NCBI RefSeq assembly: GCF_000294775.2
Contig: NZ_CP015506.1
Location: 3,757,501 to 3,821,500 of the forward strand
Direction: 5' to 3'
Source: Cytobacillus oceanisediminis 2691
GTDB taxonomy: Bacteria; Bacillota; Bacilli; Bacillales; Cytobacillaceae
Length of the DNA stretch: 64,000 nt
Each line of letters opens with the position of its first letter. Positions within the stretch are counted from its first letter, which is position 1. A program made the position numbers and the translations under genes. Positions 45,068 through 53,120 of this stretch are shown here, in pieces. The notes under the pieces are model-generated. The model was not told the DNA's origin and ran no database searches. It was given only the letters and a program-made list of their open reading frames with translations.

Positions 45068-46722
45068 TGTTTAATCCTTCAGCAAAATTTAAAGTTGACC
45101 GCCGTGACGGAAAATTGGCAATGGCTCACTTTTTCGTTGCATTTACAGCTTTAGCAATAGGCGGCCTTGCTGGCTTATTGCAGACTTTGGTCCGCTCCGG
45201 TAAATTCGAGCTTCCGGCAGGCATCGGGTATTACCAAATTCTCACGGTTCACGGTGTTGTACTCGGACTTGTACTTACTACCTTTTTTATAATGGGCTTC
45301 CAGTTAGCAGCAACAAGCAAAACATCAGGAACCCTTACAAATAAACAGCGAATTGCCGGCTGGGCCGGTTTTTGGCTGATGACAGCAGGAACTGTTCTTG
45401 CAGCTGTCATGATCCTGTTGAATGAAGCTACTGTTCTTTATACTTTCTATGCTCCTCTTCAGGCACATGCATTGTACTATATCGGTTTAACACTTGTTAT
45501 AGTGGGAAGCTGGATTGACGGGGCAGCCATCATTATGAAGTATGCAGAATGGAGAAGAAAAAATCCCGGGCAGCCGAGTCCGTTATTAACCTTTATGTCA
45601 TTGGTCAACACAATGATGTGGATTGTGGCAACAATCGGTGTAGCGTCTACTGTTCTTTTCCAGCTTCTTCCTTGGTCATTGGGGTTTGTAGAAACAGTAA
45701 ATATCGGAGTCAGCCGTACTCTATTCTGGTATTTCGGACATCCGCTTGTTTACTTCTGGCTATTGCCAGCTTACATGGCCTGGTACGTTGTCATTCCTAA
45801 AGTCATCGGCGGAAAGATTTTTTCTGATTCATTGGCGCGCATGTCATTCATATTATTCCTGCTGTTTTCAATCCCTGTCGGATTTCACCATCAATTAATG
45901 GAGCCGGGAATTGACCCAGCATGGAAATTCTTACAGGTTATCCTAACATTCCTGGTTGTCATTCCATCTCTTATGACTGCATTTTCTCTTTTTGCCACTT
46001 TTGAAAGCTTTGGGCGTTCCAAAGGGGCCACAGGATTATTCGGCTGGGTAAAAAAACTGCCTTGGGGAGATGCCCGATTTACTGTTCCTTTCATCGGGAT
46101 GGTTGCCTTTATACCTGCGGGAGCAGGCGGTATCGTTAATGCGTCCCACCAGATGAACCAGGTTGTCCATAACACGATTTGGGTAACCGGCCACTTTCAC
46201 TTAACCGTGGCAACATCTGTAGTACTTACATTCTTTGGGGTTTCTTACTGGCTGATTCCACATCTCACAGGAAGAACATTAACAAAAGCGATGAATAAAT
46301 TGGGTATCATCCAAGCAGTTATCTGGGCAATCGGAATGACATTCATGTCTGGTGCCATGCATGCTGCCGGTCTTCTGGGAGCGCCGCGCCGTTCATCATA
46401 CTCTGAATATGGCGGAGCAGCACAAGCAGCAGAATGGATTCCATACCAGGTTGCACAGGCAATCGGCGGTTCTATCCTATTTATAGGCATCATCTTAATG
46501 CTTTATATCTTCATCAACCTTGCCTTTTTCGCACCAAAGGGAGAGCAGGAATTCCCTGTCGGAGAAGCTGCTGATGAAGCCGAAAAAGCTCCAATGGTAT
46601 TTGAAAATTGGAAGCTTTGGCTTGGAATTACGGTTGTTCTTATTCTATTTGCCTACACCATTCCTTTTATAGATTTAATTCAAAATGCACCTCCCGGGGC
46701 TAAAGGATATAAGCTTTGGTAA
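45067..46722 (+). CDS. ba3-type cytochrome oxidase subunit I
   Basis: The 551-residue catalytic, proton-pumping subunit with 13 predicted helices. Heme and CuB histidines are visible: LTVHGVVLGL, GHPLVYFWLLP (His-Tyr pair), GFHHQLMEPG and GHFHLTVATS (two heme ligands). It belongs to the B-type oxidases, which have high oxygen affinity, fitting an FNR-like control site. It overlaps subunit II by one base, so synthesis is coupled. A two-way terminator follows. Confidence 0.95.
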   Translation: MFNPSAKFKVDRRDGKLAMAHFFVAFTALAIGGLAGLLQTLVRSGKFELPAGIGYYQILTVHGVVLGLVLTTFFIMGFQLAATSKTSGTLTNKQRIAGWAGFWLMTAGTVLAAVMILLNEATVLYTFYAPLQAHALYYIGLTLVIVGSWIDGAAIIMKYAEWRRKNPGQPSPLLTFMSLVNTMMWIVATIGVASTVLFQLLPWSLGFVETVNIGVSRTLFWYFGHPLVYFWLLPAYMAWYVVIPKVIGGKIFSDSLARMSFILFLLFSIPVGFHHQLMEPGIDPAWKFLQVILTFLVVIPSLMTAFSLFATFESFGRSKGATGLFGWVKKLPWGDARFTVPFIGMVAFIPAGAGGIVNASHQMNQVVHNTIWVTGHFHLTVATSVVLTFFGVSYWLIPHLTGRTLTKAMNKLGIIQAVIWAIGMTFMSGAMHAAGLLGAPRRSSYSEYGGAAQAAEWIPYQVAQAIGGSILFIGIILMLYIFINLAFFAPKGEQEFPVGEAADEAEKAPMVFENWKLWLGITVVLILFAYTIPFIDLIQNAPPGAKGYKLW

Positions 46723-46760
46723 AAAAAACACTCCGTTCCGATATGGACGGAGTGTTTTAG
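46722..46760. terminator. Bidirectional terminator
   Basis: ACACTCCGT/ACGGAGTGT (9 bp) with a 10-nt loop, A-run before and TTTTA after; shared by the oxidase and EamA genes, which converge. Confidence 0.85.
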
Positions 46761-47677
46761 TGTTCAAGCTTGCTTGAGTCAGCCGCCCTTCCTGCATTTT
46801 TCCTTCTTGCAGGCAAATTCACAATAATTACAGAACTGAGTATCAGCAAAGCACCAGCAATCTGGACTGCACCGAGACTTTCCCCGTAAAGTGTGACTCC
46901 TAGAAGCATGGCCACGACAGGTTCAACTGTAGCAATAACAGCTGCTTTGCTTCCATCCGTTTTTTCCAGTCCCCATGTATATACAAAATAGGCGAGAACC
47001 GTAGGTACAAATCCAAGACCAATACTAAGAAACAAAACTTCAGTGTTTAGAAAGATTTCAGCTTTTGTCCACAGTCTGGTTACCGGGATTAGAAATACCG
47101 ATGCAATCAGGAATGTATAAAGCGTAACTGTATACGGATGATATTTTCTTAATGCAAATTTTCCGAATATCGTATACAGTGCATAGCCAAACCCAGAACC
47201 CAATCCCGTCATAATTCCAAGCAAAGTGATATCACGGCTGCCTGCTGTTACTCCGGCAATTAGAATGCAGCCTAAAATTGTGCCTGCCACAGCTGCAATC
47301 TTTCCAAGATTTATTCCTTCCTTTAAAAACAGGTAAGATAATACAGTAACAAATGCTGGAGCTGTGTAAAGCAGAACGACAGCCATTGATATGCTGATTT
47401 GGTTCATTGCTGTGAAATAACAATAATTAAAAAAGACGATGCTCAGTATTCCGGTTCCTGCAAAAAGTCTGATGTCAGAGGCAGATTGCAATTTAAAGCA
47501 GTTCCGGAAACGCATAATTCCTATTAGGACAAGAAATATTGCTGCAAAAAAAACTCTCGCGGCCACAATTTCCATAGCCGTAAATCCATATTCTCCGAGC
47601 CCTTTAACAAAAACAGCAATAATTCCCCATAGACTTGCCCCTAACGCAATCATAATGAATGGAAGTATTTTCTTCAT
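46757..47677 (-). CDS. EamA-family (DMT) transporter, second copy
   Basis: A 306-residue protein with 10 helices in two EamA repeats (LGASLWGIIAVFVKGL, then FVYTWGLEKTDGSKAAVIATVEPV). Substrate not determinable. It differs from the other EamA gene (29285) in sequence. TGGAGAG precedes the ATG. A hairpin without T-run (47694-47720) lies between it and ypwA. Confidence 0.88.
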   Translation of the reverse strand: MKKILPFIMIALGASLWGIIAVFVKGLGEYGFTAMEIVAARVFFAAIFLVLIGIMRFRNCFKLQSASDIRLFAGTGILSIVFFNYCYFTAMNQISISMAVVLLYTAPAFVTVLSYLFLKEGINLGKIAAVAGTILGCILIAGVTAGSRDITLLGIMTGLGSGFGYALYTIFGKFALRKYHPYTVTLYTFLIASVFLIPVTRLWTKAEIFLNTEVLFLSIGLGFVPTVLAYFVYTWGLEKTDGSKAAVIATVEPVVAMLLGVTLYGESLGAVQIAGALLILSSVIIVNLPARRKNAGRAADSSKLEH

Positions 47678-47740
47678 TATTTCTCTCCATGAAGTAAGAG
47701 GATGGCTGAGGCCACCCTCTTCTCAAATTATAATAAACAC

Positions 47741-49252
47741 CTATTTCAACTGATAGACCTTACCGTACTTATCATATAGATAATCAATTAAATGCTGGGC
47801 ATTCAGTCCTTCTCCAGTTACGTCATTTAAGATTTCAAGCGGTTTTTTCATTTTGCCGAACTGGTGCACATTTTGGGTAAACCACTCTTTGATTGGCAGC
47901 AAATTGCCCTCTTCAAGTAATTCATCATAGTTTGGCAAATCCTTTAACATGCTGTTTTTAAGCTGTGCTGCGTACATATATCCTAAAGCGTATGAAGGGA
48001 AATAACCGAAGCTTCCTCCAGCCCAATGAACATCCTGCAGAATGCCTGCTCCGTCATTTTCAGGCTTTACTCCCAAGTATTGTTCATATTTTTCATTCCA
48101 GATTGCAGGAAGGTCTTTAACTTCGATTTCATCATTGAACAAGCCCTTTTCAATTTCATATCGGATGATGATATGAAGAGGATATGTTAATTCGTCTGCT
48201 TCAATACGGATTAAAGAAGGCTTTGATTCATTAATGGCACGATAAAAAGCATCTATTGGCACATCATCAAATTGACCGCTGGCATATTCTTTAAGAAGGT
48301 CATAATTCCTTTTCCAGAAAGAAAAATGTCTTCCAACAAAGTTTTCATAAAATAATGACTGTGATTCATGAATTCCCATGGATGTTCCAGAGCATAGCGG
48401 GGTGCCCACAAGATCAGAAGAAATATTTTGTTCATACAGAGCATGCCCGCCTTCATGAATCGTGCCAAATACGGCAGTTCGGAAATCTGTTTCATCATAT
48501 TTGGTTGTCACCCGGACATCACCAGGGTTTAAACCGGTCGCAAAAGGATGAACAGTCTCATCCAGTCGTCCTGCTTTAAAGTTATAACCCATTTGTTCAA
48601 GAACTTTAAGGCTGAAATCCCGCTGTTTGTCCTTGGCAAAGTGTTCAAATAAAAAGCTGGTGTCCGGTTTATTCTGTGATTCGGAAATTTGGTGAACCAG
48701 AGGGACAATTTTCTCCCTAAGCTGCCCAAAAACCTGATCAAGTGTTTCAACGGTAACACCAGGTTCATACATATCCAGCAGAGTATTATATTTGTTACCT
48801 TCATATCCCCAATAAGAAATGAATCGTTTATTCATTTCAACAAGCTTTTCCAAATATGGCTGGAACATCTCGAAATCTGAGCTTGCTTTTGCATCTTCCC
48901 AAATGCTTTCAGCTTTGGATTGCAGGATGACATACTCCGTATATTCCTCCGCAGGAATTTTTTTATTCCGATCATAATCCTTTTTGCATTCTTCAAGAGT
49001 TTTCAATGTCACTTCAGTAAGATTTTCCTGACCTGAAAGTTTTGCTATGTATGCAGCCATTTCCTCAGATGTTGACATTTTGAATACTTCTGAAGAGATC
49101 ATTCCAATCACTTCGGAACGCTGTTCCAGACCCTGCTTGGGTGCCCCTGTCCGCATATCCCAATACATCAGCCCGATGGCTTCATTATATGCCGTCATTT
49201 TTTTGACATAATCAAGGAATTGCTGTTCTGTCTGTTTTAATGATTCTGCCAT
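47741..49252 (-). CDS. ypwA: M32-family carboxypeptidase YpwA
   Basis: A 503-residue zinc carboxypeptidase (thermostable carboxypeptidase 1 family). The HEXXH motif is in FGTIHEGGHALYEQ near residue 266, followed by GIHESQSLFYEN with the third ligand, and DELTYPLHIIIRYEIE. It trims C-terminal residues from peptides in the cytosol. AGGGGGT precedes the ATG. The order pbuX-xpt-ypwA-ypvA resembles B. subtilis with insertions. Confidence 0.95.
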   Translation of the reverse strand: MAESLKQTEQQFLDYVKKMTAYNEAIGLMYWDMRTGAPKQGLEQRSEVIGMISSEVFKMSTSEEMAAYIAKLSGQENLTEVTLKTLEECKKDYDRNKKIPAEEYTEYVILQSKAESIWEDAKASSDFEMFQPYLEKLVEMNKRFISYWGYEGNKYNTLLDMYEPGVTVETLDQVFGQLREKIVPLVHQISESQNKPDTSFLFEHFAKDKQRDFSLKVLEQMGYNFKAGRLDETVHPFATGLNPGDVRVTTKYDETDFRTAVFGTIHEGGHALYEQNISSDLVGTPLCSGTSMGIHESQSLFYENFVGRHFSFWKRNYDLLKEYASGQFDDVPIDAFYRAINESKPSLIRIEADELTYPLHIIIRYEIEKGLFNDEIEVKDLPAIWNEKYEQYLGVKPENDGAGILQDVHWAGGSFGYFPSYALGYMYAAQLKNSMLKDLPNYDELLEEGNLLPIKEWFTQNVHQFGKMKKPLEILNDVTGEGLNAQHLIDYLYDKYGKVYQLK

Positions 49253-49388
49253 AATTTTACCCCCTATATATATCTATTACATTATCATTTTATCACATTT
49301 TTCTGAAAAGGCAGTCAACATAATCTCTTTCCCATTGCTGTTTTTCTTTTTAACCTGCCGGCCAAAGAGTTATAATGGTGGAAAGTGA
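49253..49388. other. Intergenic stretch upstream of ypwA
   Basis: AT-rich region with the ypwA promoter on the - strand. I see no gene or clear operator. Confidence 0.4.
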
Positions 49389-49393
49389 ACTAA

Positions 49394-49553
49394 CTATAAA
49401 GTGAAACTTCAATTAGCGGGGCGCTTTTCCCCGCTGATTGTTAGTTGAACTTATCGTGCCCTTATGGGCAGTTTGACCCCCACTTATCCTCTTTTGATTC
49501 CTCTTTAGCCCTAAAGTGAAGGTCTTACTGCCCGTTGGACGCGAGAAAGTGAG
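49394..49553 (+). repeat. Structured intergenic repeat, copy B
   Basis: Related to 28653-28813 in reverse. It keeps the same folds: hairpin AGCGGGG/CCCCGCT, outer pair TGGGCAGT/ACTGCCC(G), inner pair GACC/GGTC with CACTT/AAGTG. The end lies 6 bp from the MFS start codon, so its last part supplies the weak ribosome site. Confidence 0.75.
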
Positions 49554-49558
49554 ATAGC

Positions 49559-50719
49559 ATGAAATATTTGATTTACTTTATCATTATCGCAGCATTTATT
49601 GATACCTTTTCCCAGCTCCCTATTATGAGCCCTTTTGCCAAAACCTTTGACTCCTCACCAGCCTTTGTGGGATTAATTGTTGGGATGTATTCCTTCTCGA
49701 ATATGATAGGCAATATATTAGCAGGCTATTGGATTGATAAAAACGGAGCAAAAAAAGTATTGGTCTCTGGCCTTTCCTTAACTGGCACCATTTTAGTCCT
49801 GTATGCATTTGCTGAGACACCTTTGCATTTAATTACAGTAAGGTTTTTTCATGGGTTATTTGGCGGGTTTCTGGTACCTGCAGCTTTTACAGTCATCGCA
49901 GACCGCGGAAAATCAGACAAACAAGGAAAAAAAATGGCTGTATCAGGTGCTGCTGTTGGCTGTTCTGCCATTATCGGGCCTGCTTTTGGCGCTGTGGTTG
50001 CTTCCAATTACAGCATAAACTGGGTCTTTTTAATTATAGCAGCAACGATGATCAGCAGTGCAGTCCTGGCCTTTGTGTTTTTGCCATCAGGGAATCTGAA
50101 AAAGGTTAAAGAAGAAAGCTCTCATTCTGAGAAAATGCTTTCATTATTAAAGAATCCTATGCTCGCAGCAAGCTATTTAGGAGCTTTTTCACTCATGTTT
50201 GCTCAAGGGGCACTTGCTTACCTTCTCCCCCTTCAGGTAGAAGCTCTGCAATTTGATTCAATGTACAGCGGAATCTTATTAAGCACTTTCGGAATAACCG
50301 CAATTCTTATTTTTCTGCTGCCTATTAATAAAATTTTTGATACATTTAAGCATCACAATAGCATGCTTTCAGGGATGCTGATCATTGGAATTGCACTCAT
50401 TCTGCTAAGTTCAGCTTATTCTCTTGCATTCATGTTTTTATGCATGGTCCTTTACGGCACCGGGTTTGCTCTTTTATTCCCTTCCATTAATGCCCTTATA
50501 GCCAGCCATACAACTGAAAAAACAAGAGGAAAGGCATTTGGCCTCTTCTATGCCTTTTTTTCTTTGGGCGTTGTAGCCGGCTCCACCGTATTAGGTTTAA
50601 TGGGAGTAACTTTCAATATAGGTTTCTTGATCGCCGCAGCGCTTTTACTGTTAACGGTATGCGGGATGTTCATATACTTTAAAAAGCAAAGTTCCCAAAT
50701 ATTAGAGAGCCAGGAGTGA
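49559..50719 (+). CDS. MFS transporter
   Basis: A 386-residue protein with 12 helices. Motif A-like GYWIDKNGAKKVLVSG near residue 57 and the second-half GKAFGLFYAFFSLGVVAG are present. Drug or metabolite efflux is typical; the substrate is unknown. The ribosome site is poor (GTGAGAT in the repeat tail). A zinc-ribbon gene starts 6 bp after its stop. Confidence 0.85.
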   Translation: MKYLIYFIIIAAFIDTFSQLPIMSPFAKTFDSSPAFVGLIVGMYSFSNMIGNILAGYWIDKNGAKKVLVSGLSLTGTILVLYAFAETPLHLITVRFFHGLFGGFLVPAAFTVIADRGKSDKQGKKMAVSGAAVGCSAIIGPAFGAVVASNYSINWVFLIIAATMISSAVLAFVFLPSGNLKKVKEESSHSEKMLSLLKNPMLAASYLGAFSLMFAQGALAYLLPLQVEALQFDSMYSGILLSTFGITAILIFLLPINKIFDTFKHHNSMLSGMLIIGIALILLSSAYSLAFMFLCMVLYGTGFALLFPSINALIASHTTEKTRGKAFGLFYAFFSLGVVAGSTVLGLMGVTFNIGFLIAAALLLLTVCGMFIYFKKQSSQILESQE

Positions 50720-50725
50720 CCGAAA

Positions 50726-50866
50726 ATGAAGGAATTAGTTGGCAGCTGCTCTGTTTGCGGCAAAGACCTATTCTGTCTTGATGGATTCTTCAACGGAGTT
50801 CATAACGAAAAAAATGAAACAATCTGTTTTAAATGTATTGAAGAACAGGAAGAATCCGCAGAGTAA
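50726..50866 (+). CDS. Small zinc-binding protein, 46 residues
   Basis: CSVCGKDLFCLDG and CFKC give five cysteines in a treble-clef or ribbon pattern; the tail is acidic (EEQEESAE). It starts 6 bp after the MFS stop with AGGAGTGA, so it is in that operon. The stop lies inside the stem of the terminator. Confidence 0.65.
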   Translation: MKELVGSCSVCGKDLFCLDGFFNGVHNEKNETICFKCIEEQEESAE

Positions 50867-50886
50867 GCATCTGCGGGTTTTTTTGT
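50856..50886 (+). terminator. Terminator overlapping the zinc-binding gene's stop
   Basis: CCGCAGA/TCTGCGG with loop GTAAGCA followed by GTTTTTTTG. It contains the stop codon of the preceding small gene. Confidence 0.85.
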
Positions 50887-50939
50887 TCCAATGATTTTTT
50901 TATAACTTTATAATGCCTTTTGAAAAATGTTCTTCGAAA

Positions 50940-50955
50940 TATGATTTATGTCACT
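50940..50955. promoter_or_regulatory. FNR/CRP-type box
   Basis: TATGATTTATGTCACT: eight of ten conserved positions of TGTGA-N6-TCACA. Its centre is 41.5 bp before the start expected from the extended -10 at 50974-50982. Confidence 0.6.
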
Positions 50956-50973
50956 TATTTGAAAAGCTGCCGC

Positions 50974-50982
50974 TGTTAAACT
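50974..50982 (+). promoter_or_regulatory. Extended -10 of the DUF2249 operon
   Basis: TGTTAAACT, an extended TGn -10. A transcription start near 50989 puts the FNR-like box at -41.5. Confidence 0.5.
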
Positions 50983-51071
50983 TAAAGCAATTAATAACTA
51001 TTCTCACTGCAGTTGATTCACTGTTATTGGCAGCTATTTTAAACTATCAGCCAATTAAAGGAGAGGTCAAA

Positions 51072-51314
51072 ATGAAAAACAAAGTCGTTGAACTTGATGT
51101 AAGAGAAGATATAAAAAACAAATTGGAGCCATTTCAGAAAATCATGTCCGCGGTATCTGGACTGGATGCCGAAGATGTTTTTATTCTGCATGCACCATTT
51201 AAGCCCATCCCTCTTTTTGGAGTATTAAAGGCAAAAGGGTTTGAATATAAAACTGAAGAAATTGATAAGAAGCATTGGAAAGTGATCTTTACTAAGAGCG
51301 GTGAGTCAAAATGA
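51072..51314 (+). CDS. DUF2249 protein (first copy)
   Basis: An 80-residue TusA-fold protein (FKPIPLFGVLKAKGFEYKTEE; DUF2249 pattern). The family is often found near NO-reductases or RIC/YtfE-type repair proteins, so a role in anaerobic or nitrosative stress is plausible. The frame is open 53 codons upstream, but AAAGGAGAGGT precedes the ATG at 51072. First gene of a four-gene operon. Confidence 0.82.
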   Translation: MKNKVVELDVREDIKNKLEPFQKIMSAVSGLDAEDVFILHAPFKPIPLFGVLKAKGFEYKTEEIDKKHWKVIFTKSGESK

Positions 51315-51517
51315 AGCTGGATAACCGGGGACTGGAGCCGCCGCAGCCCATGCTGAGAACACTTGCAGCTCTTGAAAGCCTTCCAGAAGGAGAAACCTTA
51401 TTAATCATTAATGACAGGCGGCCCATGTTTCTTTATGAACAGCTGGACGAAATGGGCTGCAGCCATGTAACTGCCGAACAGGAAGATGGAAGCTTTTTAA
51501 TAGAAATTAAGAAATAA
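51311..51517 (+). CDS. DUF2249 protein (second copy)
   Basis: A 68-residue DUF2249 protein (LDNRGLEPPQPMLRTLAAL, then FLYEQLDEMGC). It overlaps the first copy by 4 bp (ATGA), so both are made together. The shared fold is like TusA/SirA, which handle sulfur or protein partners; the function of DUF2249 is not proven. Confidence 0.85.
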   Translation: MKLDNRGLEPPQPMLRTLAALESLPEGETLLIINDRRPMFLYEQLDEMGCSHVTAEQEDGSFLIEIKK

Positions 51518-51530
51518 GCAGGTGATCCCA

Positions 51531-52772
51531 ATGTTCGCCAAAACAAAAAATGAGACCAATATCAAACTTCCATTTTTATTTATACTTTTCAGCCTGCTCT
51601 GTTTAATAGGAGCTATGTCCCTTATTCTTTTTAAAGGGGATTCCATCATCAGCAGCCAATTTCGTGTACCCGCAATTTGGTCAGCCGCTCATCTTTTTAT
51701 ATTGGGATGGGCGCTGATGACAGCAATGGGAGCCATGTATCAGCTCGTTCCAGTGGTTTTTCTGACACCAATTTGGAATGAAAGGTTTGGCTTTATCCAA
51801 TTTACGGTTACTGCCTTTGGAATATTATATTTTGCCCATAGTTTATTTCATAATCCGGAGAGTGCACTGCTGCCTGGGCTTATTACTTTAACGGGGATCT
51901 TAATGTTTCTGCTGCAAATGTTCATGACTTTAAGGCAGCAGGCGAAGCCCAATGTATTGACTCTTTTCGTGGGAACTGCACTAATTAGCCTGTTAACTGC
52001 AATTCTACTGGGAATCCTTATGGTCTTCAGCATGAAAACTGGATTTATCTCTGATTATTATCAAGCAGTCTTTAAAAGCCACATACTGTTCGCAACAGCG
52101 GGCTGGTTTACCCTCTTGATTTTTGGATTTTCCTATAAAATGGTTCCCATGTTTTCCTTGTCTCATGGCTACAGCATGAAGCCGGCCAAATACGTCTTTA
52201 CGGTTTATGCATCAGGGCTGGCTGCGGCAGTTCTGTCTTTTTTCACAGAGAAAAACTCACTTTTTACCATTGCATTAATGATTCTGGCAGGCGGATTTGC
52301 ATTCTTCACCTGGCACATGCTGCAAATCCTGCAGAGAAGAGTAAAGAAAAAGCTTGATTATTCATTCCGCTTTGCTCTGCTCGCTATACCTGCAGGACTG
52401 GCCATCCACCTGGGAGCTTTCATATGCTCGCTTACCGGGAGCTTCGAAAGTGCCATTGGATATCTGGCATTTGCATACCTCCAGCTTTGGGTAGCATTGA
52501 GCATTATGGGTTATTTATTTAAAATTGTTCCATTCTTATGGTGGACTTGGAGATATAGCAAAGAGATAGGCAAACACAGTGTGCCTTCGCTCAAGGATAT
52601 GATGAATGACAAGGCATCCATTCCGGTTCTTTCCGCCTTTATTCTCGGTATACTCAGTGTGACTGTTTCCATTGCATATGAACACCTTGCCCTGTTCCTT
52701 TCCGGCCAGATTTTAACTCTTGGAGCATCCATTGTTTTCTGTTATTTAATTATTTCTGTTTTAAAAAAATAG
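51531..52772 (+). CDS. Polytopic membrane protein, heme-copper-oxidase-I-like
   Basis: A 413-residue protein with about 12 helices. Conserved His residues lie in the helix starts WSAAHLFILGW and FKSHILFATAGWFTLLIFGFSYKMVPMF, and FLWWTWRYSKEIG follows a late helix. This pattern is like the small relatives of subunit I of cbb3/NO-reductase (NnrS/NorB-like), so heme binding is possible but not shown. GTG at 51522 is in frame; the ATG at 51531 follows AGGTGAT. Third gene of the operon. Confidence 0.7.
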   Translation: MFAKTKNETNIKLPFLFILFSLLCLIGAMSLILFKGDSIISSQFRVPAIWSAAHLFILGWALMTAMGAMYQLVPVVFLTPIWNERFGFIQFTVTAFGILYFAHSLFHNPESALLPGLITLTGILMFLLQMFMTLRQQAKPNVLTLFVGTALISLLTAILLGILMVFSMKTGFISDYYQAVFKSHILFATAGWFTLLIFGFSYKMVPMFSLSHGYSMKPAKYVFTVYASGLAAAVLSFFTEKNSLFTIALMILAGGFAFFTWHMLQILQRRVKKKLDYSFRFALLAIPAGLAIHLGAFICSLTGSFESAIGYLAFAYLQLWVALSIMGYLFKIVPFLWWTWRYSKEIGKHSVPSLKDMMNDKASIPVLSAFILGILSVTVSIAYEHLALFLSGQILTLGASIVFCYLIISVLKK

Positions 52773-52783
52773 GAGGAATGAAC

Positions 52784-53083
52784 ATGAATCCAGAAGAATT
52801 AGTTCTCAGCAATCTAAAAAGAGTTATGGATCCTGAGTTAAATATAAACGTGGTGGATTTGGGACTTATTTATAATATTGATTTTCCCGATGATGGCAAG
52901 GCAGTTATTACCATGACCCTGACAACACCCGGATGCCCGCTTCATGACAGTATTGTCAGCGGAGTGAAATATTGCATTGAAGATCTGAAGCAATTTTCTG
53001 CTGTTGAGGTTAATCTTGTCTGGGAACCAGCCTGGACCCCTGCCCGTATGACATCTGAAGCAAATCAGCTTTTGAGAGGTTAA
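52784..53083 (+). CDS. DUF59 (MIP18-like) metal-sulfur assembly factor
   Basis: A 99-residue protein of the DUF59/PaaD-type family. MDPELNINVVDLGLIYNI and the cysteine motif TTPGCPLHDSI are the signatures; such proteins help Fe-S cluster assembly. The ATG at 52784 is 7 nt from AGGAGGA (an ATG two codons earlier is too close). Last gene of the operon; a terminator follows. Confidence 0.88.
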   Translation: MNPEELVLSNLKRVMDPELNINVVDLGLIYNIDFPDDGKAVITMTLTTPGCPLHDSIVSGVKYCIEDLKQFSAVEVNLVWEPAWTPARMTSEANQLLRG

Positions 53084-53087
53084 CAAT

Positions 53088-53120
53088 AAGGCAGTGCCCG
53101 CTTGGGGCACTGCCTTTGTT
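53088..53120. terminator. Bidirectional terminator
   Basis: GGCAGTGCCC/GGGCACTGCC with loop GCTTG, then TTTG; separates the DUF59 and ypvA genes, which converge. Confidence 0.85.
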
